DNA of 6,710 bases from contig JALVYZ010000391.1 of NCBI GenBank assembly GCA_027037705.1, forward strand, positions 1 through 6,710, read 5' to 3'. Source of the stretch: a bacterium. GTDB lineage: Bacteria; DYJV01; JALVYZ01. Under the pieces are notes generated by a model. The model saw only the letters and a program-made list of their open reading frames with translations. It did no database searches and was not told where the DNA came from. A program made the translations under genes and the position numbers. Within the stretch, counting starts at the first letter, position 1. Each line of letters starts with the position of its first letter. Of the stretch, positions 1 through 6,574 are shown in pieces.

Positions 1-887
1 AATCCATCCATTTCCACTAATAACTGATTCAATGTTTGCTCCCTTTCATCATGTCCACCACCTAATCCTGCTCCTCTATGCCTTCCAACAGCATCAATTT
101 CATCTATAAAAATTATACATGGAGCATTTCTTTTACCTTGAATAAATAAATCTCTAACTCTTGCAGCTCCAACTCCAACAAACATTTCAACAAAATCAGA
201 GCCACTTATGCTAAAAAATGGAACATCTGCTTCACCTGCAATTGCTTTAGCAAGTAAAGTTTTCCCAGTTCCTGGTGGTCCTATCAAAAGTACTCCTTTA
301 GGAATTTTCCCACCTAATTTAGTAAATTTTTTTGGATCTTTTAAAAATTCAATTATCTCCTGTAATTCTTCTTTAGCTTCATCAATCCCTGCTACATCTT
401 TAAATGTAACTTTATTTTCATCTTTATTTAGTAGTTTTGCCCTTGATTTGCCAAAAGAAAAAGCTTTTCCACTTCCACCTGACATCTGTCTCATAAAGAA
501 TATCCATACTCCAATTAATAAAAGCATTGGGAACCATGAAATTAAAATAGATTGCCAGAGAGATGTTTTTTCTTCTGGTTTTACTGTAATTAATATATTA
601 TTTTCTTTTAATGTTTTAATTAAATCAGGGTCATTAGGAGCATAACATGAATAATATTGACCATTAATTGTATGAAGCTTAATTTGATCCCCTTGTATTA
701 TGACACTTTCTACCTGCTTTGTTTTGATTAAATTTAGAAAATCAGAATAAGTAATTTCTTTAGAAACAGAATGTGGTGTGTTAAAAGCATTAAACACCAT
801 AATAACTATTAAAATTATAACTAACCATAAACTTATGTTTTTTATAAAATTATTATCTGGTCCTCCTTTTGGAATTTTTCCGTTAAT
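1..887 (-). CDS. ftsH: ATP-dependent zinc metalloprotease FtsH, N-terminal part, truncated by window edge
   Basis: Membrane-anchored AAA+ protease that degrades unassembled or damaged membrane proteins and some soluble regulators. Only the first 295 codons are present. They show a short cytoplasmic start, a first membrane segment (about residues 18-35), a periplasmic domain of about 75 residues, a second membrane segment (about 112-132) followed by a Gly/Ser-rich linker, then the AAA+ domain. That domain has Walker A GPPGTGKT (203-210), Walker B IIFIDEID (258-265) and the sequence [15 protein letters not shown]. The zinc-protease domain lies outside the window. No ATG, GTG or TTG precedes the first membrane segment in this frame back to the stop at 957-959. 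The first in-frame ATG (codon 30) would begin inside that segment. The chosen start is ATT at 885-887, six bases after AAGGAGG. tilS lies 130 bp upstream on the same strand. Family assignment is certain; the start is inferred. Confidence 0.96.
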   Translation of the reverse strand, partial: MNGKIPKGGPDNNFIKNISLWLVIILIVIMVFNAFNTPHSVSKEITYSDFLNLIKTKQVESVIIQGDQIKLHTINGQYYSCYAPNDPDLIKTLKENNILITVKPEEKTSLWQSILISWFPMLLLIGVWIFFMRQMSGGSGKAFSFGKSRAKLLNKDENKVTFKDVAGIDEAKEELQEIIEFLKDPKKFTKLGGKIPKGVLLIGPPGTGKTLLAKAIAGEADVPFFSISGSDFVEMFVGVGAARVRDLFIQGKRNAPCIIFIDEIDAVGRHRGAGLGGGHDEREQTLNQLLVEMDG

Positions 888-893
888 AGCTTT

Positions 894-900
894 CCTCCTT
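894..900 (-). promoter_or_regulatory. Shine-Dalgarno site that fixes the ATT start of ftsH
   Basis: On the minus strand a perfect AAGGAGG is followed by six bases (AAAGCT) and then ATT AAC GGA in the FtsH frame. The arrangement nearly matches the Memo gene leader (AGGAGGAAAGTT then ATG), which supports ATT as the initiation codon. A second AAGGAGG lies inside the reading frame around 862-868 (codons Lys-Gly-Gly), but no usable start codon sits at proper spacing after it. Confidence 0.7.
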
Positions 901-914
901 TTAGTTTTGTGTGT

Positions 915-978
915 GTTGGTGATAGTAATGAAATTAGTATTATAAAAAATTTTTCTTTATTTTATCACTAACACCAAC
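915..978. repeat. Imperfect inverted repeat in the tilS-ftsH spacer
   Basis: The arm at 915-929 (GTTGGTGATAGTAAT) and the arm at 964-978 (ATCACTAACACCAAC) are reverse complements at 13 of 15 positions, separated by 34 AT-rich bases. It lies between the tilS stop and the ftsH ribosome-binding site. It could be an operator, or an RNA hairpin in a tilS-ftsH transcript. There is no U-tract right after the stem, so a standard terminator is unlikely. Confidence 0.55.
939..944 (-). promoter_or_regulatory. Possible -10 box for ftsH
   Basis: The minus strand reads TATAAT, a perfect sigma-70 -10 consensus, inside the loop of the inverted repeat and about 50 bases upstream of the ATT start. At 16-18 bp spacing the -35 position shows no good match (TGATAA at 17 bp). 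In DNA this AT-rich such a hexamer is expected by chance, so the call is weak. If real, ftsH has its own promoter in addition to read-through from tilS. Confidence 0.3.
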
Positions 979-1017
979 ATTAAATTTTAACAGTTTTAAA
1001 TTACCATATAAGTAAAA

Positions 1018-2379
1018 CTAATTCAATAAAATTTTGAATTTTAACGCTTTTTTTGAATTTTTATCAATTTTTACTTTTTCACTTATCCTTAAATTATTTA
1101 CATTAATTATTTCACCAGTATTGTCTTCAAAAATAAATAAATCTCTTCTTATTCTAAATGGAATTTTTTGGTTTATAAAAAAGTCTTTTAACTTAACTGA
1201 TTTGTTCATTCCAAGGGGGGTAAATCTATCTCCATTTTTAAAAAATCTCACTTTTAATGGGAAGTTAACTTTATCATAGTCAACATATTCTTCATTTTTT
1301 TTATTGGAAAAATTTATGTCTTTTACATCTACTTTCTCAATAATTATTTTTCCATTGCCAAAAATGTATTCACCAGGTTTTGATAGAATTAATTCACTTT
1401 TTTCTTTTTTTAAATCTTGAGTGGTAAAAAGAATTTCTCTGTATTCTTTGAATATTCTAAGTTTATGTATGTAAAGTTTTTTCGTTGTTTCTTTTGATAA
1501 AATAATTTTGTCAATTTCATTTAAAAGATTTTCAGAAAAATTTACATTTAAATCAATTAATATGTTTTTATATATTTCAAATCTTATAATTTTAAAATTC
1601 CAGAATTGATTTAAATTTTCTAATTTTAAGCAAAGTCCAATTTTATTTCTTTTTACTGCTTCATGAAAAATTTGGTTAATAATAAAGTTTAAAACTTCTT
1701 CAATTTCTGAAATTTTACTTTTGTAAAAGTCTATTATTGAAAATAGATCAACTTCAAATTCTTTTTTTAAGAATGGAATAAGCTTATATCTTATTCTGTT
1801 TCTTAAAAATTTTGTATCAAAATTTGAGGAGTCATCAATATGATTTAAATTATTTTCTTTTATAAATTTTTCAATTTCTTCTCTTTTAAAACATAAAATT
1901 GGACGAACTAATTTGTCATTTTTTAATTGAATTCCTTTTAAAGAGAATATACTTTTTTTTCTGAAAAAATTTATAAAAAATGTTTCTACTTGATCATCTA
2001 AATGATGGGCTGTAGCAATTTTTGTAAAATTATAATCATTAGCAATTTCATTAAAAAAATTATATCTTTCTATTCTTCCAGCTTCTTCAATGCTGATACC
2101 TTTTTTTTTAGCTATTTCTTTAATATTTATACTTCTTGTAAATATTTGCAGGTCATTTTTTTTTGCAAAATCAATACAAAAATCCATATCTCGTATGCTT
2201 TCAGGACCTCTAAGATTATGATTAAGATGTGCAAGTGCAAATTTAAAATTATTTTTAATTAAAAGATAGGCTAAAAATACAGAATCTTTACCGCCTGAAA
2301 AACCAACTAAAATTTTATCATTTATATTAATTAATTGATTTTCTTCAATAAATTTTAAAAATTTTTCATTTATTGTCAT
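1018..2379 (-). CDS. tilS: tRNA(Ile)-lysidine synthase TilS
   Basis: Cytoplasmic enzyme that attaches lysine to C34 of the CAU-anticodon tRNA-Ile using ATP. This changes both codon reading (AUA) and charging identity, and the enzyme is essential in most bacteria. The 453-residue length is normal. The N-terminal N-type ATP-pyrophosphatase domain has the PP-loop SGGKDS (28-33), HLNHNLRG (51-58) and the family motif ATAHHLDDQVET (122-133). The C-terminal substrate-binding domain is recognisable from about 376 (RFFKNGDRFTPLGM, then KLKDFFINQKIP). The ATG at 2379 is preceded by an in-frame TAA three bases upstream, so it cannot start earlier, and no other start lies near enough downstream to keep the PP-loop. 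No Shine-Dalgarno sequence precedes it, unlike the other genes here. It lies 57 bp after aspS, so it is probably co-transcribed and may rely on coupling or leader structure for translation. Confidence 0.96.
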   Translation of the reverse strand: MTINEKFLKFIEENQLININDKILVGFSGGKDSVFLAYLLIKNNFKFALAHLNHNLRGPESIRDMDFCIDFAKKNDLQIFTRSINIKEIAKKKGISIEEAGRIERYNFFNEIANDYNFTKIATAHHLDDQVETFFINFFRKKSIFSLKGIQLKNDKLVRPILCFKREEIEKFIKENNLNHIDDSSNFDTKFLRNRIRYKLIPFLKKEFEVDLFSIIDFYKSKISEIEEVLNFIINQIFHEAVKRNKIGLCLKLENLNQFWNFKIIRFEIYKNILIDLNVNFSENLLNEIDKIILSKETTKKLYIHKLRIFKEYREILFTTQDLKKEKSELILSKPGEYIFGNGKIIIEKVDVKDINFSNKKNEEYVDYDKVNFPLKVRFFKNGDRFTPLGMNKSVKLKDFFINQKIPFRIRRDLFIFEDNTGEIINVNNLRISEKVKIDKNSKKALKFKILLN

Positions 2380-2405
2380 AAGTTAAAGCAATTTTTTAGT
2401 ATTAA

Positions 2406-2434
2406 TAGCTGAAATATAAAAAAACTATCAGCTA
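2406..2434. repeat. Perfect 7-bp inverted repeat between aspS and tilS
   Basis: TAGCTGA (2406-2412) and TCAGCTA (2428-2434) can form a 7-bp stem with a 15-base loop. It starts only two bases past the aspS stop codon. In minus-strand RNA the loop contains a run of seven U. The downstream flank is AU-rich but lacks a continuous U-tract, so this is a weak or non-standard terminator at most. It could be an mRNA processing or stability hairpin that sets relative aspS and tilS expression. Confidence 0.4.
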
Positions 2435-2436
2435 AT

Positions 2437-4200
2437 TTATAATGTTATTTTTATATTTAATTCTTTTAGCTGTTTTTTATCAACTTCAGATGGAGCTCCA
2501 GTCATTAAACATGTAGCTTTTTGAGTTTTTGGAAATGGAATTACATCTCTAATATTTTCAGAGTCTGTTAAGAACATCAATAATCTATCAAATCCAATTG
2601 CCAAGCCTCCATGAGGTGGAGCACCATATTCAAATGCTTCAAGTAAAAATCCAAATTTTTCTTTTGCATCTTTTTCTTCAAGTCCTAATGCATTAAATAC
2701 TTTTTCTTGAATATCTTTTCTATGGATTCTTATACTTCCACCTCCAAGTTCAATTCCATTTAAAACAATATCGTAAGCCTTTGATCTTACTTTATCTGGG
2801 GAAGTTTCAAGTAATTCAATATCTTCATCCAATGGAGATGTAAATGGATGGTGAAGAGCTACGTATCTTTTCTCTTCTTCATCCCATTCTAAAAGTGGAA
2901 AATCTATTACCCAAACAAATTTAAATTCATTTTCATTTATTAAGTTTAATCTCTTAGCAAGTTCTTTTCTTAAATGTCCTAACGATTCATTAACTATTTT
3001 AGAGCTATCAGCTCCAAAAACAACTAAATCTCCTGGTTCTAAATTTAATCTTTCCTGTAACTTTTGTTTTTCATCATCTGAAAAGAATTTTACAATTGGA
3101 CTTTGCCATTCATTTTCTAAAATTTTAATCCATGCCATACCTTTTGCACCATATATTTTAACAAATTCAGTTAAATCATCAAGATCTTTTCTTGAAAATT
3201 TTGCTCCATCTTTAACTTTAATTGCTTTTATTATTCCTTTGTTTTTTACTGCATTTGCAAAAACTTTAAATGATGTATTCTGAAAAATATCTGTTAAATT
3301 AACTAAATGTAAATCAAATCTGATATCAGGTGCATCAAGGCCATACTTATCAATAGCTTCAGAATATGTAATCACTGGAAAATTTTCATTGAACTCCAAT
3401 CCTTTTATTTCTGTAAAAATTTTTTTAATTAAATTTTCTGTAATATTCATTACATCTTCTCTATCAACAAAACTCATTTCCATATCAATTTGGGTAAATT
3501 CTGGCTGTCTATCTGCTCTTAAATCTTCATCTCTAAAACATCTTACTATTTGGTAATATCTGTCAAAGCCTGATATCATCAAAATCTGTTTAAATAGCTG
3601 GGGCGATTGAGGTAGAGCATAAAATTTCCCAGGATTTACTCTACTTGGTACAAGATAATCTCTTGCACCTTCTGGAGTTGATTTTGTTAAAAACGGAGTT
3701 TCTATCTCAAGGAAATTATTTTCATTTAAAAAGTTTCTAACAATTTGTGCTGTTTTATGTCTAATGACTATATTTTTCTGCATCTTGGGTCTTCTAAGAT
3801 CGAGGTATCTGTATTTAAGCCTTAAATTTTCACTAACTTCAATTCTGTCTTCTATTATAAAAGGAGGAGTTTTAGCTGGTGATAAAATTTCAACTTTTTT
3901 TACAATGACTTCAATTTCTCCTGTTGGTAATTTAGGATTCACTGTGCCTTCTGGTCTTGGAGAAACTTCTCCTTCAATTGCGATAACAAATTCTGCTCTT
4001 AACTTATGTGCAATTTTGTGAACTTCTTGTGAAATTTCTGGATTAAATACTATTTGAGTAATTCCTGTTAAATCTCTTAAATCTATGAATACAATGCCTC
4101 CATGATCCCTCCAATTTTCAACCCAGCCACAAAGTTTAACTTTTTGGCCATTATCTGTGATTCTTAAATCACCACAGTAATGTGTTCTGTATTTACTCAT
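2437..4200 (-). CDS. aspS: Aspartyl-tRNA synthetase, bacterial type, probably non-discriminating (AspRS / Asp-tRNA(Asn) synthetase)
   Basis: Class IIb aminoacyl-tRNA synthetase that charges tRNA-Asp with aspartate in the cytoplasm. At 587 residues it has the normal bacterial length. It has an N-terminal OB-fold anticodon-binding domain (about 1-105), the catalytic core with QSPQ (198-201), and motif 2 with [18 protein letters not shown] (222-239). A GAD-type insertion spans roughly 290-410. Further on come [12 protein letters not shown] (482-493) and motif 3 with [14 protein letters not shown] (526-539). The anticodon-binding domain has His33 in RDHGG and Gly85 in RPEG, where E. coli has Leu and Lys. 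In the Pseudomonas enzyme this His/Gly pair goes with charging both tRNA-Asp and tRNA-Asn, so I infer a non-discriminating enzyme working with GatCAB. ATG at 4200 follows TTTGGAGG by seven bases. It is the first gene of the minus-strand group aspS-tilS-ftsH and divergent from the Memo gene. I found no convincing promoter. Confidence 0.97.
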   Translation of the reverse strand: MSKYRTHYCGDLRITDNGQKVKLCGWVENWRDHGGIVFIDLRDLTGITQIVFNPEISQEVHKIAHKLRAEFVIAIEGEVSPRPEGTVNPKLPTGEIEVIVKKVEILSPAKTPPFIIEDRIEVSENLRLKYRYLDLRRPKMQKNIVIRHKTAQIVRNFLNENNFLEIETPFLTKSTPEGARDYLVPSRVNPGKFYALPQSPQLFKQILMISGFDRYYQIVRCFRDEDLRADRQPEFTQIDMEMSFVDREDVMNITENLIKKIFTEIKGLEFNENFPVITYSEAIDKYGLDAPDIRFDLHLVNLTDIFQNTSFKVFANAVKNKGIIKAIKVKDGAKFSRKDLDDLTEFVKIYGAKGMAWIKILENEWQSPIVKFFSDDEKQKLQERLNLEPGDLVVFGADSSKIVNESLGHLRKELAKRLNLINENEFKFVWVIDFPLLEWDEEEKRYVALHHPFTSPLDEDIELLETSPDKVRSKAYDIVLNGIELGGGSIRIHRKDIQEKVFNALGLEEKDAKEKFGFLLEAFEYGAPPHGGLAIGFDRLLMFLTDSENIRDVIPFPKTQKATCLMTGAPSEVDKKQLKELNIKITL

Positions 4201-4239
4201 AAATTTCCTCCAAATTATTATTTATTTAACAAATCCTTC

Positions 4240-4308
4240 ATACCCTCCATTAATACTTGAAAACTATTGCATAATCATTTTCAATACCCTCTTTTTTAAA
4301 ATGAGGGT
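4240..4308. repeat. Repeated ATACCCTC words in the divergent intergenic region
   Basis: ATACCCTC occurs at 4240-4247 and again at 4284-4291, exactly 44 bp apart (close to four helical turns). An inverted GAGGGT follows at 4303-4308. The second and third words can form a 6-bp stem over an 11-base loop, followed after eight bases by six T residues (4317-4322). The region lies between the aspS and Memo start codons, where a terminator would be out of place, so an operator-like role is more plausible. No regulator is identified. Confidence 0.35.
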
Positions 4309-4392
4309 TGGAGAGGTTTTTTATTATATTAAAAAAGTAAAAAATAAAAGCAAATTCACATATAAATTTTAGCCAATATAGTCAAGTTTTTC

Positions 4393-4421
4393 TTGAAATT
4401 TTTTAATAAAAAAACTATTGT
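4393..4421 (+). promoter_or_regulatory. Candidate sigma-70 promoter for the Memo-AMMECR1 gene
   Basis: TTGAAA (4393-4398, 5 of 6 matches to TTGACA) and TATTGT (4416-4421, 4 of 6 matches to TATAAT) are separated by exactly 17 bp. Transcription would start near 4428, leaving a leader of about 22 bases that still contains the AGGAGG site at 4438-4443. The background is AT-rich, so chance matches are possible. Confidence 0.45.
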
Positions 4422-4437
4422 AAAAATAAGAATTAAT

Positions 4438-4443
4438 AGGAGG
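4438..4443 (+). promoter_or_regulatory. Shine-Dalgarno site that sets the Memo gene start at 4450
   Basis: AGGAGG lies six bases before ATG at 4450-4452. The reading frame stays open upstream to a TTG at 4393, which would add 19 Lys/Asn-rich residues. That TTG has no ribosome-binding site, overlaps the candidate -35 box, and the extra residues are not part of the Memo fold, which begins at RKPAVAGMFYP. Confidence 0.85.
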
Positions 4444-4449
4444 AAAGTT

Positions 4450-5808
4450 ATGATAAGAAAACCAGCAGTTGCAGGGATGTTTTACCCAGGAGATAAATCA
4501 TCATTATTAGCAGAAATTAAGTCTTATTTAAATAATGTTAATGTCCCAAAAATAGACAATGTAAAAATTATTATTTCTCCTCATGCTGGATACATGTATT
4601 CTGGTCCTGTTGCTGCGTATGGTTACAAAACAATTGATGGGAAAGAATATGATAATGTATTTATTTTTGCACCTTCACATAGAGCACAATTTAGTGGAAT
4701 TTCTGTGTATAATGGAGAAGGATATGAAACTCCCCTTGGAATAGTAGAAATTAATCAGAATATAGTTAAAAAGCTTTTTGAAGAATCTAATTTAATAAAA
4801 TTTTATGAATATGCACATGTTCAGGAACATTCATTAGAGGTTCAATTACCATTTTTACAGGTGGTTTTGAATAATAAATTTAAGTTAATCCCTGCGCTTG
4901 TTGGTACTCACAATATAAATGAGTTAATTGAAATTGCTAAAATTGTAAATGATTATATTGGAGAAAAAGATTTAATTGTTTTAAGTACAGATTTGTCTCA
5001 TTATTATAACTCTAATAAAGCAAAAATATTGGATTCTGTAGCTATAGAAGATATTAAAAATTTAGATATTGAAAAGTTTTATAATGATATAGCTTCAGGA
5101 AAGACTGAAGCATGTGGTTTTGGGCCTTTGATTATTGGAATGGCAATAGCAAAATTAAGAGGATGGAATAATTGTGAAATATTAAAATATGCAGATTCTG
5201 GAGATGTTTCAGGAGATAAATCTCAGGTTGTGGGATATGTTTCTGCTGTAATTTATGATAATTCAGAAGATTTTAGTTTAAATGAGTATGAAAAAGACAT
5301 ATTACACAAAATTGCTTATGAATCTATAAAATCAAAACTTGAAAATAGACCTTTTTTGCTGGAATATGAAGTAACTCCAAATTTAGCACAAAAGAGAGGA
5401 GTTTTTGTAACACTTCACAAATTTGGTCAACTTAGAGGTTGTATTGGAAATATTATTGGAATTGAACCTTTACATGAGACTGTTAAAAATATGGCAAGAG
5501 CAGCAGCTTTTGAGGACCCAAGATTTCCATCTTTAAAATATGAAGAACTTAAAGATATTGATATAGAAATTAGTGTATTAAGTCCTTTAAAAAAAGTTAA
5601 AGATATAAATGAAATTGAAGTTGGCAAGCATGGAATTTACTTGAGAAAAGGTTTCTACTCAGGTTTATTACTTCCCCAGGTTGCTACAGAATATAATTGG
5701 GATAGATTAACTTTTTTAGATCAAACATGTTTAAAGGCAGGGATGCAGCCTGGTTGCTGGAAAGATAGAGATACTGAAATATATATCTTTTCTGCAGATG
5801 TTTTTTAA
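4450..5808 (+). CDS. Fused Memo-AMMECR1 protein (AmmeMemoRadiSam system proteins B and A in one chain)
   Basis: A 452-residue two-domain protein. Residues 1 to about 270 form a Memo domain, a fold related to class III extradiol dioxygenases. It has RKPAVAGMFYPGD (3-15), SPHAGYMYSG (43-52), APSH (74-77), EHSLEVQLPF (126-135), STDLSHY (179-185) and EACGFGP (220-226). His45, His77 and Cys222 appear to match the human MEMO1 metal ligands His49, His81 and Cys244. Residues from about 276 to 452 form an AMMECR1 domain with LRGCIG (328-333), FPSLKYEEL and a C-terminal stretch with WDRLTFLDQTC and GCWKD. In many bacteria and archaea these two families are encoded together with a radical SAM protein, whose gene is not in this window. 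The system's reaction is unknown to me; metal-dependent redox chemistry or RNA/protein modification are only possibilities. No signal peptide or membrane segment is visible. ndk follows 100 bp downstream on the same strand. Confidence 0.93.
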   Translation: MIRKPAVAGMFYPGDKSSLLAEIKSYLNNVNVPKIDNVKIIISPHAGYMYSGPVAAYGYKTIDGKEYDNVFIFAPSHRAQFSGISVYNGEGYETPLGIVEINQNIVKKLFEESNLIKFYEYAHVQEHSLEVQLPFLQVVLNNKFKLIPALVGTHNINELIEIAKIVNDYIGEKDLIVLSTDLSHYYNSNKAKILDSVAIEDIKNLDIEKFYNDIASGKTEACGFGPLIIGMAIAKLRGWNNCEILKYADSGDVSGDKSQVVGYVSAVIYDNSEDFSLNEYEKDILHKIAYESIKSKLENRPFLLEYEVTPNLAQKRGVFVTLHKFGQLRGCIGNIIGIEPLHETVKNMARAAAFEDPRFPSLKYEELKDIDIEISVLSPLKKVKDINEIEVGKHGIYLRKGFYSGLLLPQVATEYNWDRLTFLDQTCLKAGMQPGCWKDRDTEIYIFSADVF

Positions 5809-5908
5809 AAATATATTGAAAATAAATAAATAATATGGCATTAGCAGTTGGTTTTTAAATTATTTTTATTGATGGTAAAATCTAATAAAATGAAGGAGGA
5901 TAATTAAT

Positions 5909-6322
5909 ATGGAGAGAACACTTGGAATCATTAAACCTGATGCTGTAAGTAAAAATGTTATAGGTAAAATTATTTCAATTATTGAAGAAAATGAAATAAA
6001 AATAAAAGCAATGAAAATGGTTAAATTAACTGAAGAACAAGCAAAAGGTTTTTATTATGTTCATAAAGATAAACCTTTTTTTAATGACTTAATTAAATTT
6101 ATGACTTCAGGTCCTGTTGTTTTAATGCTTTTGGAAGGGGAAAATGTTATTGAAAGATGGAGAAAAATAATGGGTGTTACAGATCCAGCAAAAGCAGATG
6201 AAGGAACAATTAGAAAATTATATGGAACTGATATTGAAAAAAATGCAGTGCATGGATCAGATGCCCCAGAAACTGCTGAATATGAAACAAAATATTTTTT
6301 TAATGCATTGGAGGTTTGTTGA
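5909..6322 (+). CDS. ndk: Nucleoside diphosphate kinase
   Basis: Cytoplasmic enzyme that transfers the gamma-phosphate of ATP to NDPs and dNDPs through a phosphohistidine intermediate, balancing NTP and dNTP pools. At 137 residues it has the usual bacterial length. It begins ERTLGIIKPDAV, with Lys9 in the conserved nucleotide-contacting position. It has FMTSGPVVLMLLEG (64-77), the region GVTDPAKADEGTIRKLYG (89-106) and the active-site signature NAVHGSD (112-118), with His115 as the phosphorylated residue. ATG at 5909 follows AAGGAGG (5893-5899) by nine bases. It ends with TGA, and a degenerate heptamer array begins four bases later. It lies 100 bp after the Memo gene with no clear terminator or promoter between them, so co-transcription is possible but not shown. 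Confidence 0.97.
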   Translation: MERTLGIIKPDAVSKNVIGKIISIIEENEIKIKAMKMVKLTEEQAKGFYYVHKDKPFFNDLIKFMTSGPVVLMLLEGENVIERWRKIMGVTDPAKADEGTIRKLYGTDIEKNAVHGSDAPETAEYETKYFFNALEVC

Positions 6323-6325
6323 AAG

Positions 6326-6360
6326 ACAGTTGGGAGTATGGAGTGCGGAGTCGAGAGTTA
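6326..6360. repeat. Degenerate heptamer array, core xxAGTxx, five units
   Basis: Five consecutive 7-bp units all carry AGT at positions 3-5. Three in a row are GGAGTAT, GGAGTGC and GGAGTCG (6333-6353), flanked by ACAGTTG before and AGAGTTA after. The array begins four bases after the ndk stop codon. Unit length and words resemble the short tandem heptanucleotide (STRR) repeats known from filamentous cyanobacteria, but nothing else here suggests a cyanobacterium. Confidence 0.75.
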
Positions 6361-6371
6361 TTAAAAAAATG

Positions 6372-6411
6372 AAAATGCGTAGAAGCGAAAATGCGAAGAT
6401 GCGGAAAAGCA
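6372..6411. repeat. Degenerate octamer array, consensus AARATGCG, five units
   Basis: Five consecutive 8-bp units: AAAATGCG at 6372 and again at 6388, AAGATGCG at 6396, with the diverged TAGAAGCG at 6380 and GAAAAGCA at 6404. The register is exact at 8 bp throughout, although the preceding array has period 7. Confidence 0.75.
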
Positions 6412-6425
6412 TATTTAATTATTAT

Positions 6426-6449
6426 CGCATTAACACATTTACGCAACGA
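6426..6449. repeat. Degenerate octamer array in opposite orientation, consensus CRCATTWA
   Basis: Three 8-bp units, CGCATTAA (6426), CACATTTA (6434) and CGCAACGA (6442). Their reverse complements (for example TTAATGCG) resemble the AAAATGCG units just upstream, so the two octamer arrays form an imperfect inverted pair around a short AT-rich loop (6412-6425). Confidence 0.5.
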
Positions 6450-6453
6450 GTTT

Positions 6454-6481
6454 AAGGTTGAAGGCTGAAGGCTGAAGGATG
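6454..6481. repeat. Heptamer array, consensus AAGGCTG, four units
   Basis: Four consecutive 7-bp units: AAGGTTG, AAGGCTG twice in a row, and AAGGATG. Only position 5 varies. A decayed fifth unit (AAGAAAA) and a short A-run follow. This is the most regular of the arrays in the ndk-glyQ spacer. Confidence 0.85.
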
Positions 6482-6490
6482 AAGAAAAAA

Positions 6491-6525
6491 TACGAACCAC
6501 GAGCCACGAATTACGAACAACGAAC
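6491..6525. repeat. Heptamer array, consensus YACGAAC, five units
   Basis: Five consecutive 7-bp units: TACGAAC twice (6491, 6512), with CACGAGC, CACGAAT and AACGAAC. ACGA is present in all five. From this array on, the plus strand is rich in A and C and poor in G, the reverse of the preceding G-rich arrays. The segment that follows (6526-6574) is A-rich with recurring AATAAC words and no clear period that I can defend. Confidence 0.8.
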
Positions 6526-6574
6526 AATAAATAACTACTAATAACAACGAATAACGTATAAATAACTAAAAACT

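Noticed and set aside
208-645. Open frame of 145 codons on the plus strand
   Set aside because: It is the antisense shadow of ftsH, whose minus-strand frame encodes Walker A, Walker B and membrane segments over the same bases.
798-800. In-frame ATG (codon 30) as the ftsH start
   Set aside because: It begins inside the first membrane segment, has no Shine-Dalgarno site, and would remove the N-terminal part of the anchor.
1034-2262. Plus-strand open frames at 1034-1279 and 2002-2262
   Set aside because: Both overlap tilS antisense and have no ribosome-binding site or recognisable motif.
3764-4021. Plus-strand open frame of 85 codons
   Set aside because: Antisense shadow of the aspS anticodon-binding domain and early catalytic core.
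4286-4322. Rho-independent terminator (ACCCTC/GAGGGT stem followed by T-run)
   Set aside because: The stem is only 6 bp, the T-run begins eight bases after it, and no gene ends nearby on the plus strand.
4393-4449. TTG start giving a 471-residue Memo-AMMECR1 protein
   Set aside because: It lacks a ribosome-binding site, overlaps a candidate -35 box, and a strong AGGAGG precedes the ATG at 4450 where family homology begins.
5427-5627. Minus-strand open frame of 66 codons
   Set aside because: Antisense shadow of the AMMECR1 domain.
6174-6527. Open frames at 6174-6455 (plus) and 6300-6527 (minus) as small proteins
   Set aside because: They run through ndk in another frame and the tandem arrays. 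Their low-complexity translations are by-products of the repeat words.
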